DNA of 64,000 bases from assembly GCF_003426025.1 (NCBI RefSeq), contig NZ_QJSH01000009.1, positions 62,001-126,000 on the forward strand. The letters run 5' to 3'. Below, one piece after another: positions 1 to 8,662 of this stretch. The notes below the pieces were generated by a model that did not search any database, was not told where the DNA came from, and was given only the letters and a program-made list of their open reading frames with translations. Both the position numbers and the translations under genes were made by a program. The DNA is from Paraliobacillus quinghaiensis. Its GTDB lineage: Bacteria > Bacillota > Bacilli > Bacillales > Amphibacillaceae. The stretch's first letter is position 1; the number at the start of each line of letters is the position of its first letter.

Positions 1-1
1 A

Positions 2-199
2 TTATTAACAGCTTTTTTGTTGTATGTAGCATGGCCGGCTTTAAACTTACAAGCAAATGGAATAGAGAGTGTGTTTTGGTTAATCTGGTTAGTTTTTTTA
101 TTTTTAGTAATCGGAGCAAACCTAGCTGTTGTATTAAAAGTTCAGGAACCTCATGGACAATCTGTTACAAATAAACAAGTAAAAGCAATGAAAAATTGA
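2..199 (+). CDS. YtpI-like small membrane protein, 3' part only
   Basis: The reading frame is open from the left edge, so the gene starts outside the window and only about 65 C-terminal residues are seen. They contain a hydrophobic first stretch, a second strongly hydrophobic helix (SVFWLIWLVFLFLVIGANLA) and a charged tail ending KQVKAMKN. In B. subtilis the small membrane protein YtpI is encoded beside ytoI and nrnA, so position and size suggest this family. The function of that family is not known to me. The assignment rests mostly on context, since the N-terminal part is missing. Confidence 0.5.
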   Translation, partial: LLTAFLLYVAWPALNLQANGIESVFWLIWLVFLFLVIGANLAVVLKVQEPHGQSVTNKQVKAMKN

Positions 200-274
200 A
201 ACAATTGCCAGATATCTGTATAATAACAATATAATGAAAAATATTAGTACAGATAGAAAGAATGGTGAAAGACC

Positions 275-1588
275 GTGGCAACCAAACATGAACAGATTCT
301 ATTATTTATAGAGTCACTAAAAGTGGGAAATAAAATATCTGTAAGACAAATTGCCAAAGAATTAAACGTGAGTGAAGGTACAGCATATCGAGCAATTAAA
401 GAAGCTGAAAATCAAGGATTAGTTAGTACGATAGAGCGAGTTGGCACCATTCGAATTGAGCAAAAAAAGAAGGAAAACTTTGAACATCTAACATTTGCAG
501 AAATCGTCGGTATTGTTGATGGACAGGTATTAGGTGGTAGAGAAGGATTATATAAAACTTTACATAAGTTTGTAATTGGCGCAATGAAATTAGATGCAAT
601 GATGCGCTATACTGAGAAAGATTCGCTCTTAATAGTAGGTAATCGAGTCGAAGCACATGAACTAGCGTTGCAAGAGGGAGCAGCAGTATTAATAACTGGT
701 GGGTTTGATACTAGCGAACAAGTTAAGCGTTTAGCAGATGAAAAGCAACTCCCAATTATCTCAACAAGTTATGATACATTTACTGTTGCTGCCATGATTA
801 ATAGGGCTATTTATGATCAGCTTATTAAAAAGGAAATTGTTCTTGTAGGCGATATTTTTACATCATTTGTGGATACATATTATTTAACTGGAAAAGATAC
901 GCTAGAAAAGTGGTATGCACTTAATGAAGATACTACACATAGCCGCTACCCTGTAGTTGATGAACAAAACCGTGTGATTGGAATTGTCACATCAAAGGAT
1001 ATTATAGGAAAACAAGACCATGTTACAATCGAGAAAGTAATGACAAAAAATCCAATGACAGTTTTGAAGCAAACTTCACTAGCTTATGCAGCACATATGA
1101 TGGTGTGGGAGGGCATTGAGATAATGCCTGTAGTTGATAACTACAATCACCTACTTGGGTTAATATCGAGACAAGATGTTCTTAAAGCATTACAACAAGT
1201 ACAACGCCAACCTCAAGTAGGAGAAACAATTGATGATATTGTCACAAGTGGCTTGTCTGTTATATCTAATGATCCGCATAATATGGTATTCCGTTCTGAT
1301 GTTACACCACAAATGACGAATGCACTTGGAACACTGTCATATGGTGTACTTGTTTCGTTTGTAACAGAGGCAGGAAGTAGATTGATTCGGCAATTAAAAA
1401 AAGGGGATATAGTAATAGAAAACCTTTCTGTCTATTTTTTGAGGCCTGTACAGTTAGATAACAAACTGGAAATCAAGCCAAAATTACTAGATGTGGGTCG
1501 AAAGTCAGCTAAAGTAGATGTGGAAGTTTACCATGATAAAGAAATAATAGGGAAAGCAATCCTAATCGCTCAATTGATTGATCGTTAA
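275..1588 (+). CDS. ytoI: YtoI-type regulator: HTH, DRTGG, two CBS domains and a hotdog domain
   Basis: A 437-residue multidomain protein. Residues about 20-50 form a helix-turn-helix (QIAKELNVSEGTAYRAIKEA), about 70-180 a DRTGG domain, about 190-245 and 253-308 a CBS pair (MTKNPMTV, then MPVVDNYNHLLGLISRQDVL), and about 325-437 a thioesterase-like hotdog fold. The same order is found in B. subtilis YtoI. CBS and DRTGG domains usually bind adenine nucleotides, so it probably senses a nucleotide or acyl-CoA signal and binds DNA, but its targets are unknown. The start is GTG behind a GGTGAAAG ribosome site. It is followed after 30 bases by nrnA, likely in one transcript. Confidence 0.85.
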   Translation: MATKHEQILLFIESLKVGNKISVRQIAKELNVSEGTAYRAIKEAENQGLVSTIERVGTIRIEQKKKENFEHLTFAEIVGIVDGQVLGGREGLYKTLHKFVIGAMKLDAMMRYTEKDSLLIVGNRVEAHELALQEGAAVLITGGFDTSEQVKRLADEKQLPIISTSYDTFTVAAMINRAIYDQLIKKEIVLVGDIFTSFVDTYYLTGKDTLEKWYALNEDTTHSRYPVVDEQNRVIGIVTSKDIIGKQDHVTIEKVMTKNPMTVLKQTSLAYAAHMMVWEGIEIMPVVDNYNHLLGLISRQDVLKALQQVQRQPQVGETIDDIVTSGLSVISNDPHNMVFRSDVTPQMTNALGTLSYGVLVSFVTEAGSRLIRQLKKGDIVIENLSVYFLRPVQLDNKLEIKPKLLDVGRKSAKVDVEVYHDKEIIGKAILIAQLIDR

Positions 1589-1618
1589 TACATAAATAAG
1601 TAAAAGAAGGGGTGTAGC

Positions 1619-2575
1619 ATGGTAATTAAAGAAATTCTAGATAAAATTAAACGATATGAATCAATCATTATTCACCGACATGTGCGACCAGATCCAGATG
1701 CTTATGGTTCACAAGTTGGTTTAGCAGAAATAATTAAAAGTAGCTTTCCAAATAAACAAGTTTATGTTGTTGGTGACTCAGATGGTTCATTAGACTTCTT
1801 AGCCCAAATGGATCAAGTCTCAGATGAAGTGTACCAAGGTGCATTAGCAATTATTTGCGATACAGCTAACAGGGAACGTATTTCTGATCAACGGTATAAA
1901 TTGGCTGAAGAGATTATAAAAATTGATCATCACCCTGAAGTAGACATATACGGTGACGTGGTTTGGATTAATACGCAGTCAAGTTCAACGAGTGAGATGA
2001 TCTATGAGTTATTTGTTTATGGAAAAGATACAGGTATGTTGATTACTGATCGTGCAGCGAAGTTATTATATGCTGGAATTATTGGTGATACAGGTAGATT
2101 TTTATTCCCAAGTACTACAAATGTAACTTTCCGCTATGCTTCTGAATTAGCTAGCTATGATTTTGATCGAACACAACTATATGAAGATTTATATAAAACA
2201 AGTGAAAATATTGCTCACTTGAAAGGTTATATACTCCAAAATTTCTCTGTTTCACCTAATGGAGTTAGTGCGATTAAAATTACCAAAGACATTTTAGAAA
2301 AATATAATTTAACGTCTGAACAGACAAGTAAATTAGTAGGAGTTCTAGGTGACGTTGAAGGAATTTATACTTGGGTGATTTTTGTAGAAGAAGAAGATTT
2401 AATTCGTGTTCGTTTACGTTCTAAAGGTCCTGCTATACATGAAATTGCTGCTAAATTTAATGGTGGAGGACATCCACTAGCATCAGGTGCAACAATTTAC
2501 GATTGGAAAGAAACAGAAAACGTAATTGCTGAATTGGAAAAAGCATGTCAGAACCATTATCAGACAGATAATTAA
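1619..2575 (+). CDS. nrnA: NrnA, oligoribonuclease / pAp phosphatase (DHH family)
   Basis: 318 residues, the usual length of NrnA (YtqI). It degrades very short RNA oligomers (nanoRNA) and dephosphorylates 3'-phosphoadenosine 5'-phosphate in the cytoplasm. The metal-binding motifs are visible: RPDPDA at residues 23-28, ICDTAN near 79-84, IDHHP at 102-106 (the DHH signature) and the C-terminal DHHA1 motif GGGHPLASGA. Start ATG follows AGAAGGGGTG. It sits between ytoI and the divergent ytrHI pair, as in B. subtilis, and ends at a strong terminator. Confidence 0.95.
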   Translation: MVIKEILDKIKRYESIIIHRHVRPDPDAYGSQVGLAEIIKSSFPNKQVYVVGDSDGSLDFLAQMDQVSDEVYQGALAIICDTANRERISDQRYKLAEEIIKIDHHPEVDIYGDVVWINTQSSSTSEMIYELFVYGKDTGMLITDRAAKLLYAGIIGDTGRFLFPSTTNVTFRYASELASYDFDRTQLYEDLYKTSENIAHLKGYILQNFSVSPNGVSAIKITKDILEKYNLTSEQTSKLVGVLGDVEGIYTWVIFVEEEDLIRVRLRSKGPAIHEIAAKFNGGGHPLASGATIYDWKETENVIAELEKACQNHYQTDN

Positions 2576-2579
2576 AGTG

Positions 2580-2617
2580 ACTCGAAAGGAAGGACAACCA
2601 CTTTCCTTTCGAGTTTT
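2580..2617 (+). terminator. Rho-independent terminator of nrnA
   Basis: A 12-bp perfect stem (ACTCGAAAGGAA at 2580-2591 with TTCCTTTCGAGT at 2603-2614) is followed by TTTTT. It directly follows the nrnA stop codon. Confidence 0.9.
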
Positions 2618-2667
2618 TGTGTTTAATGTACTAAAAACACATAAACTGTGACACAAAATATATAAAC

Positions 2668-2859
2668 TGCGCATTAACGTTCTCGCTACGGAATCAGTGG
2701 TTTTGATGGGGTGAGTAATCGCACACCCACTGGCCGAAAATCCATTTTTAGAAGTGCCCTTGTTCTAAAAATTAGTTGAGTCCGTGCCTGCGAAAAGGGA
2801 GGCAATTTCATCTGAGTAGCGGATTAGTACTAGTAACTTATGTTACTAGTTAATGCGCA
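2668..2859. repeat. Short copy of a composite inverted repeat with 11-bp terminal inverted repeats
   Basis: The 308-base gap between nrnA and ytrI holds an element bounded by TGCGCATTAAC (2668-2678) and its exact reverse complement GTTAATGCGCA (2849-2859). Inside is a 32-nt hairpin module (2698-2728, core GTGAGTAATCGCA) and end sequences shared with the copies at 19.0, 32.7-33.2 and 62.5-63.1 kb. There is no coding potential. It resembles a non-autonomous miniature element. Confidence 0.75.
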
Positions 2860-2883
2860 TCTTATATCAACTCTACAAAAAAC

Positions 2884-3387
2884 TTAACTAGATGGAGATA
2901 ACGTTAGATATACACTTAGCTTTTCAGTAATGAACAAATGCTCTACTGTTGCTTGGTAAGAGAAATCATCAATTTTATATGGCTTATTTTCAACTATCTT
3001 AATAAGGAGTTTGTGGTTTTCGGAGAAATTTGCTACCTCTTTTCCGATTACATCTGACATCTCATTCTTTATTTTTTCTTCAAATTCTCGAATAATAAAG
3101 CGATCCAGGTCTAGTTTTTCTTGATTTGTAATATGAATTTCAATGGATGAGATCGTAATTTTTTTGTTGTATTTTTGATCTAACTCTTTATTATTTTCCT
3201 CTAAAGCCTGATAATTTGATTTTAATTCTTGTAATTCAGCATGTAGCTCTAAATTTTTTTCAACCCAACCCTCATACAATTGACCATACATGTAAATAAA
3301 AACAAAAAAAGCAAGAATTGCTCCAACAAAAGTTCCTGCCAAAAATCTTTGCCAACTTTCTCGTTTGTAATAAGGTGGTATATGCAT
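2884..3387 (-). CDS. ytrI: YtrI, sporulation membrane protein
   Basis: 167 residues on the minus strand. A single membrane helix spans about residues 16-36 (LAGTFVGAILAFFVFIYMYG), followed by a likely coiled coil (about 40-75, rich in E, L, N, K) and a C-terminal domain. It overlaps the ytrH stop by one base, so the pair is translationally coupled. In B. subtilis ytrI and ytrH form a mother-cell (sigma-E) operon needed for efficient sporulation. The biochemical role is unknown. Identity rests on size, topology and conserved position beside nrnA and dnaE. Confidence 0.85.
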   Translation of the reverse strand: MHIPPYYKRESWQRFLAGTFVGAILAFFVFIYMYGQLYEGWVEKNLELHAELQELKSNYQALEENNKELDQKYNKKITISSIEIHITNQEKLDLDRFIIREFEEKIKNEMSDVIGKEVANFSENHKLLIKIVENKPYKIDDFSYQATVEHLFITEKLSVYLTLSPSS

Positions 3388-3719
3388 TAGTCAATTTCCT
3401 CTTGAATCAACCATTCTATAACTAGAAGAGCAGTTTGTACGCCACCCATTGCTGTAATGATTAATAAAATCTGTTTTATCATGTCTATTGTTGATCCTTC
3501 AAATATTCCCTTCTCAAAATTAGAGATAGCATCAAATGTACCACCTATTGCGGCTACAATTGCCCATATACGTAAACTTTTTGCGATTCGCCCCATTAAT
3601 GTCATAGGTGGCTCTCCAGTAGCAAAAGCACCAATACTACCAATAAAAGCTCCACCAATGACAACACCTAATGCAATAAAATAACATTGAATCATTGAGG
3701 ATAGAAATCGTTCTTCCAT
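3387..3719 (-). CDS. ytrH: YtrH, sporulation membrane protein
   Basis: 110 residues, almost wholly hydrophobic, with about three membrane segments (residues ~10-30, ~48-62, ~82-104) and glycine-rich helices. It is the first gene of the ytrHI pair, divergent from dnaE. Start ATG lies behind AAAGGAG. In B. subtilis ytrH is expressed under sigma-E in the mother cell. An AT-rich region upstream (about 3745-3795, minus strand) has weak sigma-E-like elements, but I cannot assign a promoter with confidence. Confidence 0.88.
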   Translation of the reverse strand: MEERFLSSMIQCYFIALGVVIGGAFIGSIGAFATGEPPMTLMGRIAKSLRIWAIVAAIGGTFDAISNFEKGIFEGSTIDMIKQILLIITAMGGVQTALLVIEWLIQEEID

Positions 3720-3903
3720 TCTAGGAACTCCTTTATCTAATCATTACGTTATATATACTTTTTGTTTTGCCTTTATATATGAATATATGAAGAGAGAGGA
3801 CAAGGTATGTTATTTCATTTTCATGTTAACTATAATTCAGATATAATGAATGTAATAAAAGAGATGAATAACGGAAATGAATAGATAAAGGTGGGGAGAC
3901 AAA

Positions 3904-6900
3904 TTGGAGTTTACACATTTACATGTTCGTAGTGGCTATAGCATGATGAAAAGTACTATAAAATTAGCAGATCTAGTTAAACAAACAAAAGAATTTGGCA
4001 TGAATTCAGTAGCATTAACGGATGAGAATGTATTACATGGGGCAGTTTCATTTTATAAATATTGTTTGAATGTTGGTATAAAACCAATAATTGGTATGGT
4101 AATCAACCTATCAGAAAATAACAGGAAATGTATTGTGTTAGCAAAAAATAATCATGGCTATCAAAGTCTATTACGACTTAGTTCCTACATTCAATTAGAA
4201 GGAAAAGGTTCTATTAAGCAACAAGAATTACATATATATGCAAAAGATTTATTCTTAATAGTCCCAGTCCCAGATCTTGAGCAATCATCTGAAGTAAATA
4301 AAGTTGAGATCATACGTAGTTATCTAAAAGAGTGGCATTCCAGTGCACCTGATACAGATATCTATCTTGGTATTGAGAGCACAGAAAAAGATAATTTTTC
4401 TTTATATAAAGAAGCTTTAGCAGGTATCCCTTTTCAGGCGGTTGCAATCGGTGATGCACGCTATCTACATATCGAAGATCAAACAGCATATCACTGTTTA
4501 CGAGCGATAGATAAGGGAGAAAAGTGGAATGATCAATCCACAACTGTCTCAAATAAAAATCAATCTTTTTATGAATCAGAAGTAGGGATGGGTTTATTTG
4601 AAGATTGGCCAGAAATTGTTGATCAGTCAAATCATATTGCGGCACAATGTAATGTGAAACTTGATTTAGATCAACAAAGACTACCTAAGTATCCATTAGA
4701 CCAATCAACAACAGCGGCGGCATATTTAAAAAAATTATGTGATCAATCCCTCATCAAAAAGTATCCAAATACGACTGATGCTGTTAGAGATCGCTTAGAT
4801 TATGAATTAGATATTATTAATCGTATGCAATTTAGTGACTATTTTTTAATTGTATGGGATTTTATTCAATATGCAAAGGAACAGGAAATTATGGTGGGGC
4901 CAGGTCGTGGTTCAGCTGCTGGTTCACTTGTTGCTTATTTGTTAGATATTACAGAAGTTGATCCGATTCGTTACGATTTATTATTTGAACGTTTTCTAAA
5001 TCCAGAGCGTGTTTCTATGCCGGATATAGACATTGACTTTTCAGATCACCGCCGAGATGAAGTTATTGCTTATGTACAAAAAAAATATGGAAGAGAACAT
5101 GTTGCACAGATCGGAACATTTGGTACATTTGCAACTCGATCCGTTTTACGTGAGTTATCTAAGACATTAAATATTTCACCTGAAGATACAGCTTTTATTT
5201 TAAAAGAGATTCCTGGTCAAGGTGCAAAATCTGTTACAGAAAGTTTAAAAGCTGCACCTTCTTTAGTCGACTACGTAAAAAAATCAGAAGAATTACAACA
5301 ATTATTTAAAGTCGCCAGAAAATTGGAAGGATTACCTAGGCACTTATCCACACACGCTGCTGGAGTTATTATTAGTGATGATCCATTAGTAGACCATGTT
5401 GCTTTAACAACTGGAAGTGATCAGCAGATGTTGCTCACACAGTTTGCTATGAAAGATTTAGAAGCAGTTGGTTTATTAAAAATGGATTTCTTAGGATTAC
5501 GAAATCTAACATTAATAGAAAGAATTATTGATGCAATTAAAAGACAAGAGAAGAAAGAGATTGTTATTAATGAACTTCCCGAAAATGACGCAAGAACATT
5601 TGCGTTGTTACAGCAAGGCAAGACAAATGGTATATTTCAGCTAGAATCACAGGGGATGCAACGTGTGTTAAATGAGTTGTATCCTACTAGTTTTGAAGAT
5701 ATTGTTGCTGTTAATGCATTGTATCGCCCTGGTCCGATGGAATATATTTCGACTTATGTCAGTAGAAAACATGGAAAAGAAACAGTTAATTACGCACATC
5801 CAGATTTACAATCTATTTTAAAACCAACATACGGTGTATTAATTTACCAGGAACAAATTATGCAAATTGCAAATCAGTTAGCAGGATTCTCTTATGGGCA
5901 GGCAGACATTTTACGTCGTGCAGTAAGTAAAAAACAAAAAGAGCAAATGGAGGAATTAAAACAGCAGTTTATCCAAGGGTGTTTAAACAATGGGTATAAC
6001 CAAGATGTCGCTGAAGAACTGTTTCATTGGATTATTCGTTTTTCTAATTATGGGTTTAACCGTAGCCATGCTGTAGCATACAGTTTAATCTCTTATCGGC
6101 TTGCTTACTTAAAAGCACATTATCCTGCTTACTTTTTAGCAGACCTGTTAAGCTCAGTAGCAGGACAACATGACAAAACAAGATTGTATTCTAAAGAAGC
6201 ACAAGAACTTGGTGTTAGAATCTTGCAACCATCAATTAATAAGAGTTTTGGTTCATATAGCGTAGAAAATAACAATATTCGAATGGGATTGTGGGCTATA
6301 AAAGGTGTTGGTAATCAAGTTGTAAAAGAAGTTTTGCGAGTAAGAAAAGCTGGACCATTCAAGCATTTATTTGATTTTTGTTTACGTGTTTCTTTGAAGA
6401 TAGTAAATAGACCAATTTTGGAAGCACTAATTATGGCCGGAGCTTTTGACGAAACGAAATCTGATAGAGCAGTTCTTTTAGCAACGATTGATCAGGCTTT
6501 AGAGCAAGGTGAATTATTTGGAGAATTTGATGATCAACCTTCTTTTTTTCATGATGATTTAGAGTTAGATGTAAATTATGTGGAAGTAGAAGCTTTTACA
6601 ACGATGCAGCAACTAACACTTGAAAGAGAGTTATTAGGTATTTATATATCGAGTCATCCATTATCAAATTACCGTACACAGCTTCGTTCAAGTGGTTATG
6701 TATCATTAAGTCAATTAAACCATATGGTTGGCAAGAATAACCGTAATACTGCCGCTATTATCCAGCAATTAAAAGTAATCCGGACAAAACGTGGTGATCA
6801 AATGGCCTTTATTACATTAGCAGATGAAGAAACAGATATGGAAGCTGTAGTTTTCCCAGATATATATAGACAAGTAAAAAGTTGGTTAAAAGAAGAGATA

Positions 6901-7233
6901 ATGGTAACCTTAACTGGAAAGCCAGAAGAACGACAAAACAAGATACAATTACTTGTGTCAGAGATCAGTCAATTTGAGGAATCAAGTCTTGATCAGACAG
7001 AAAACAAACAACGATTATTTATAAAAATTGATCAAAAAACAGAGCAATATGTGTTAAGTCAGATGAAAAAACTGGCAAATTACTATCCGGGTAAAACACC
7101 TGTTATAGTATTTCACTCGGTAAAGGAATTAACCTATCAATTAGCTAATACTTATAATCTAAATTTAGAAAGAGAATGTCTCCAACAGCTTTATCATACA
7201 TTTGGTAGAGATAACGTTGTGGTGAAAAATTAA
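3904..7233 (+). CDS. dnaE: DNA polymerase III alpha subunit DnaE
   Basis: 1109 residues, typical of the short Gram-positive DnaE, which extends lagging-strand RNA primers before hand-off to PolC. The N-terminal PHP domain starts THLHVRSGYSMMKS. The catalytic aspartates are in PDIDIDF at about residues 373-379, preceded by the palm motif GPGRGSAAGSLVAY. A helix-hairpin-helix and an OB-fold follow, and the OB domain includes MAFITLADEETDMEAVVFP. The start is TTG behind GGTGGGGAG, giving MEFTHLH. The gene reads away from the ytrHI pair, as in B. subtilis. Confidence 0.97.
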   Translation: MEFTHLHVRSGYSMMKSTIKLADLVKQTKEFGMNSVALTDENVLHGAVSFYKYCLNVGIKPIIGMVINLSENNRKCIVLAKNNHGYQSLLRLSSYIQLEGKGSIKQQELHIYAKDLFLIVPVPDLEQSSEVNKVEIIRSYLKEWHSSAPDTDIYLGIESTEKDNFSLYKEALAGIPFQAVAIGDARYLHIEDQTAYHCLRAIDKGEKWNDQSTTVSNKNQSFYESEVGMGLFEDWPEIVDQSNHIAAQCNVKLDLDQQRLPKYPLDQSTTAAAYLKKLCDQSLIKKYPNTTDAVRDRLDYELDIINRMQFSDYFLIVWDFIQYAKEQEIMVGPGRGSAAGSLVAYLLDITEVDPIRYDLLFERFLNPERVSMPDIDIDFSDHRRDEVIAYVQKKYGREHVAQIGTFGTFATRSVLRELSKTLNISPEDTAFILKEIPGQGAKSVTESLKAAPSLVDYVKKSEELQQLFKVARKLEGLPRHLSTHAAGVIISDDPLVDHVALTTGSDQQMLLTQFAMKDLEAVGLLKMDFLGLRNLTLIERIIDAIKRQEKKEIVINELPENDARTFALLQQGKTNGIFQLESQGMQRVLNELYPTSFEDIVAVNALYRPGPMEYISTYVSRKHGKETVNYAHPDLQSILKPTYGVLIYQEQIMQIANQLAGFSYGQADILRRAVSKKQKEQMEELKQQFIQGCLNNGYNQDVAEELFHWIIRFSNYGFNRSHAVAYSLISYRLAYLKAHYPAYFLADLLSSVAGQHDKTRLYSKEAQELGVRILQPSINKSFGSYSVENNNIRMGLWAIKGVGNQVVKEVLRVRKAGPFKHLFDFCLRVSLKIVNRPILEALIMAGAFDETKSDRAVLLATIDQALEQGELFGEFDDQPSFFHDDLELDVNYVEVEAFTTMQQLTLERELLGIYISSHPLSNYRTQLRSSGYVSLSQLNHMVGKNNRNTAAIIQQLKVIRTKRGDQMAFITLADEETDMEAVVFPDIYRQVKSWLKEEIMVTLTGKPEERQNKIQLLVSEISQFEESSLDQTENKQRLFIKIDQKTEQYVLSQMKKLANYYPGKTPVIVFHSVKELTYQLANTYNLNLERECLQQLYHTFGRDNVVVKN

Positions 7234-7277
7234 ATAGCAGATCGAGATAAACTTTACAGTGTATCTCGATCTGCTAT
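7234..7277. terminator. Perfect 16-bp inverted repeat after dnaE
   Basis: ATAGCAGATCGAGATA (7234-7249) is exactly complementary to 7262-7277, with a 12-base loop. The plus side is followed by AATATAAT rather than a T-run, so it is not a textbook forward terminator. On the minus side it is followed by TAATTTTTC. It also overlaps the promoter of the next operon. Confidence 0.5.
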
Positions 7278-7280
7278 AAT
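7253..7280 (+). promoter_or_regulatory. Candidate sigma-A promoter of the malic enzyme-accDA operon
   Basis: TTTACA (7253-7258) and TATAAT (7275-7280) are separated by 16 bases. The -35 box lies in the loop of the preceding inverted repeat and the -10 box begins within its right arm. Spacing and match are reasonable, but no transcript data are available. Confidence 0.5.
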
Positions 7281-7291
7281 ATAATAGTTAG

Positions 7292-7302
7292 TGGTCAGAC
7301 CA
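7292..7302. promoter_or_regulatory. FadR/GntR-type operator
   Basis: TGGTCAGACCA is a perfect palindrome matching TNGTNNNACNA, the form typical of operators bound by FadR-subfamily GntR regulators. It lies about 12 bases after the -10 box, a position where binding would block transcription. A FadR-type regulator is encoded as the second gene of the operon (8663-9286), which suggests autoregulation. Confidence 0.6.
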
Positions 7303-7346
7303 ATAATTGAAATGTAATGTATCGTAAATAAAGGAGAGAAATTGCA

Positions 7347-8570
7347 ATGTCTAATATGCGCGAAGATGCTTTAGCGATGCATCGTGAAAAACAAGGAAAG
7401 CTAACAATTCAAACAAAAGTCGTTATTGAAAATTCAGAGGATCTAAGTTTAGCTTATTCACCCGGTGTTGCAGAACCTTGTAAAGAAATTGAGAAAGATT
7501 CAAATTCAGCCTATACATACACAATGAAGTCAAATATGGTAGGGGTTGTAACAGATGGTTCTGCTGTTTTGGGTTTAGGTAATATAGGTGCTCAAGCTTC
7601 ACTGCCAGTCATGGAAGGTAAAGCTGTTTTATTTAAAAACTTTGCAGGTGTTGATGCTTTTCCAATTTGTTTAGATACACAAGATATTGATACAGTAATT
7701 CAAACAGTAAAGTTACTTGAACCATCATTTGGTGGTATTAACTTAGAAGATATTGCAGCGCCTAATTGTTTTTTAATTGAAGAAGCGCTAAAAGAGCAGT
7801 TAGACATTCCTGTTTTTCACGATGATCAGCATGGCACAGCAATTGTTACTTTAGCTGGACTGTTTAATGCTTTAAAACTTGTTGGTAAAAAGTTTGAGTC
7901 AATCAAAGTAGTTGTTAATGGAGCAGGAGCTGCTGGAATTGCAATTATAAAACTACTTGCTCATTTTGGCGTGAAAAATATTATTCTTTGTGATTCAAAA
8001 GGTGCTGTTTATGAAGGGCGTTCATCTGGTATGAACCCAATGAAAGAGGAAGTTGCAAGTCAAACAAATCGAAACAAGGAGACTGGTGATCTAAAATCTG
8101 TCATTCGAAATGCAGATGTTTTTATTGGTGTTTCCCTTGGTGGACTTGTTTCTTCAGATATGATTCAATCTATGAATCAAGATGCTATTGTTTTTGCGAT
8201 GGCTAATCCTGAGCCGGAAATAAAACCTGAACTTGCGAAACAAGCAGGTGCAGCTGTAATTGGAACTGGCCGATCTGATTATCCAAATCAAGTAAATAAT
8301 GTACTGGCTTTTCCTGGGATTTTCCGTGGGGCTTTAGATGTTCGAGCATCTGATATTAATGAAGATATGAAGATAGCAGCAGTAAAAGCAATTGCAAATT
8401 TAATAGCCACAGAAGACCTTAACCAAGATTATGTTATACCAAATCCATTCGATAAAAGAGTTGCCCCAGCAGTTGCTCAGGCTGTAGCAGAAGCGGCTGT
8501 GGCATCTGGTGTTGCAAAATCACAGCTTAATTTAGACAGAATCACTGCAAATATAAATCAGTCAATATAA
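7347..8570 (+). CDS. ytsJ: NADP-type malic enzyme (YtsJ)
   Basis: 407 residues, the short bacterial malic enzyme form, which decarboxylates malate to pyruvate with reduction of NAD(P). Motifs: YSPGVAEPC near residue 33, NLEDIAAPNCF with the metal ligand region near 132, the HDDQHGTA motif near 153, and the Rossmann motif NGAGAAGIA near 192. Start ATG follows AAAGGAGAG. It is the first gene of an operon with a GntR regulator and accDA. Together these could link malate-derived NADPH and pyruvate to fatty acid synthesis. The cofactor preference is inferred from the YtsJ family. Confidence 0.92.
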   Translation: MSNMREDALAMHREKQGKLTIQTKVVIENSEDLSLAYSPGVAEPCKEIEKDSNSAYTYTMKSNMVGVVTDGSAVLGLGNIGAQASLPVMEGKAVLFKNFAGVDAFPICLDTQDIDTVIQTVKLLEPSFGGINLEDIAAPNCFLIEEALKEQLDIPVFHDDQHGTAIVTLAGLFNALKLVGKKFESIKVVVNGAGAAGIAIIKLLAHFGVKNIILCDSKGAVYEGRSSGMNPMKEEVASQTNRNKETGDLKSVIRNADVFIGVSLGGLVSSDMIQSMNQDAIVFAMANPEPEIKPELAKQAGAAVIGTGRSDYPNQVNNVLAFPGIFRGALDVRASDINEDMKIAAVKAIANLIATEDLNQDYVIPNPFDKRVAPAVAQAVAEAAVASGVAKSQLNLDRITANINQSI

Positions 8571-8577
8571 GAAGATG

Positions 8578-8616
8578 TTCAAAAAGTCATCAAATGATAA
8601 GCGGTCTCTCTTTGAA
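8578..8616. repeat. Internally deleted copy of the 142-bp inverted-repeat element
   Basis: TTCAAAAAGTCATCAAATG (from 8578) matches the left end of the element at 41505-41646. The sequence then jumps to its right end, TTTGAACAC. Only 39 bases remain. It sits between the malic enzyme gene and the regulator and supplies an in-frame ATG at 8594 that is not the real start of the next gene. Confidence 0.7.
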
Positions 8617-8662
8617 CACGTACTATAATGCATATTTTTGTGAAGGAGTCGCGGTATATATT

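Noticed and set aside
3457-3684. 75-codon plus-strand frame inside ytrH
   Set aside because: It is antisense to ytrH, whose ribosome site, topology and conserved position are clear.
8594-8662. Upstream in-frame start of the GntR gene
   Set aside because: This ATG is inside the repeat element at 8578-8616, and the 23 extra residues are translated repeat and leader sequence.
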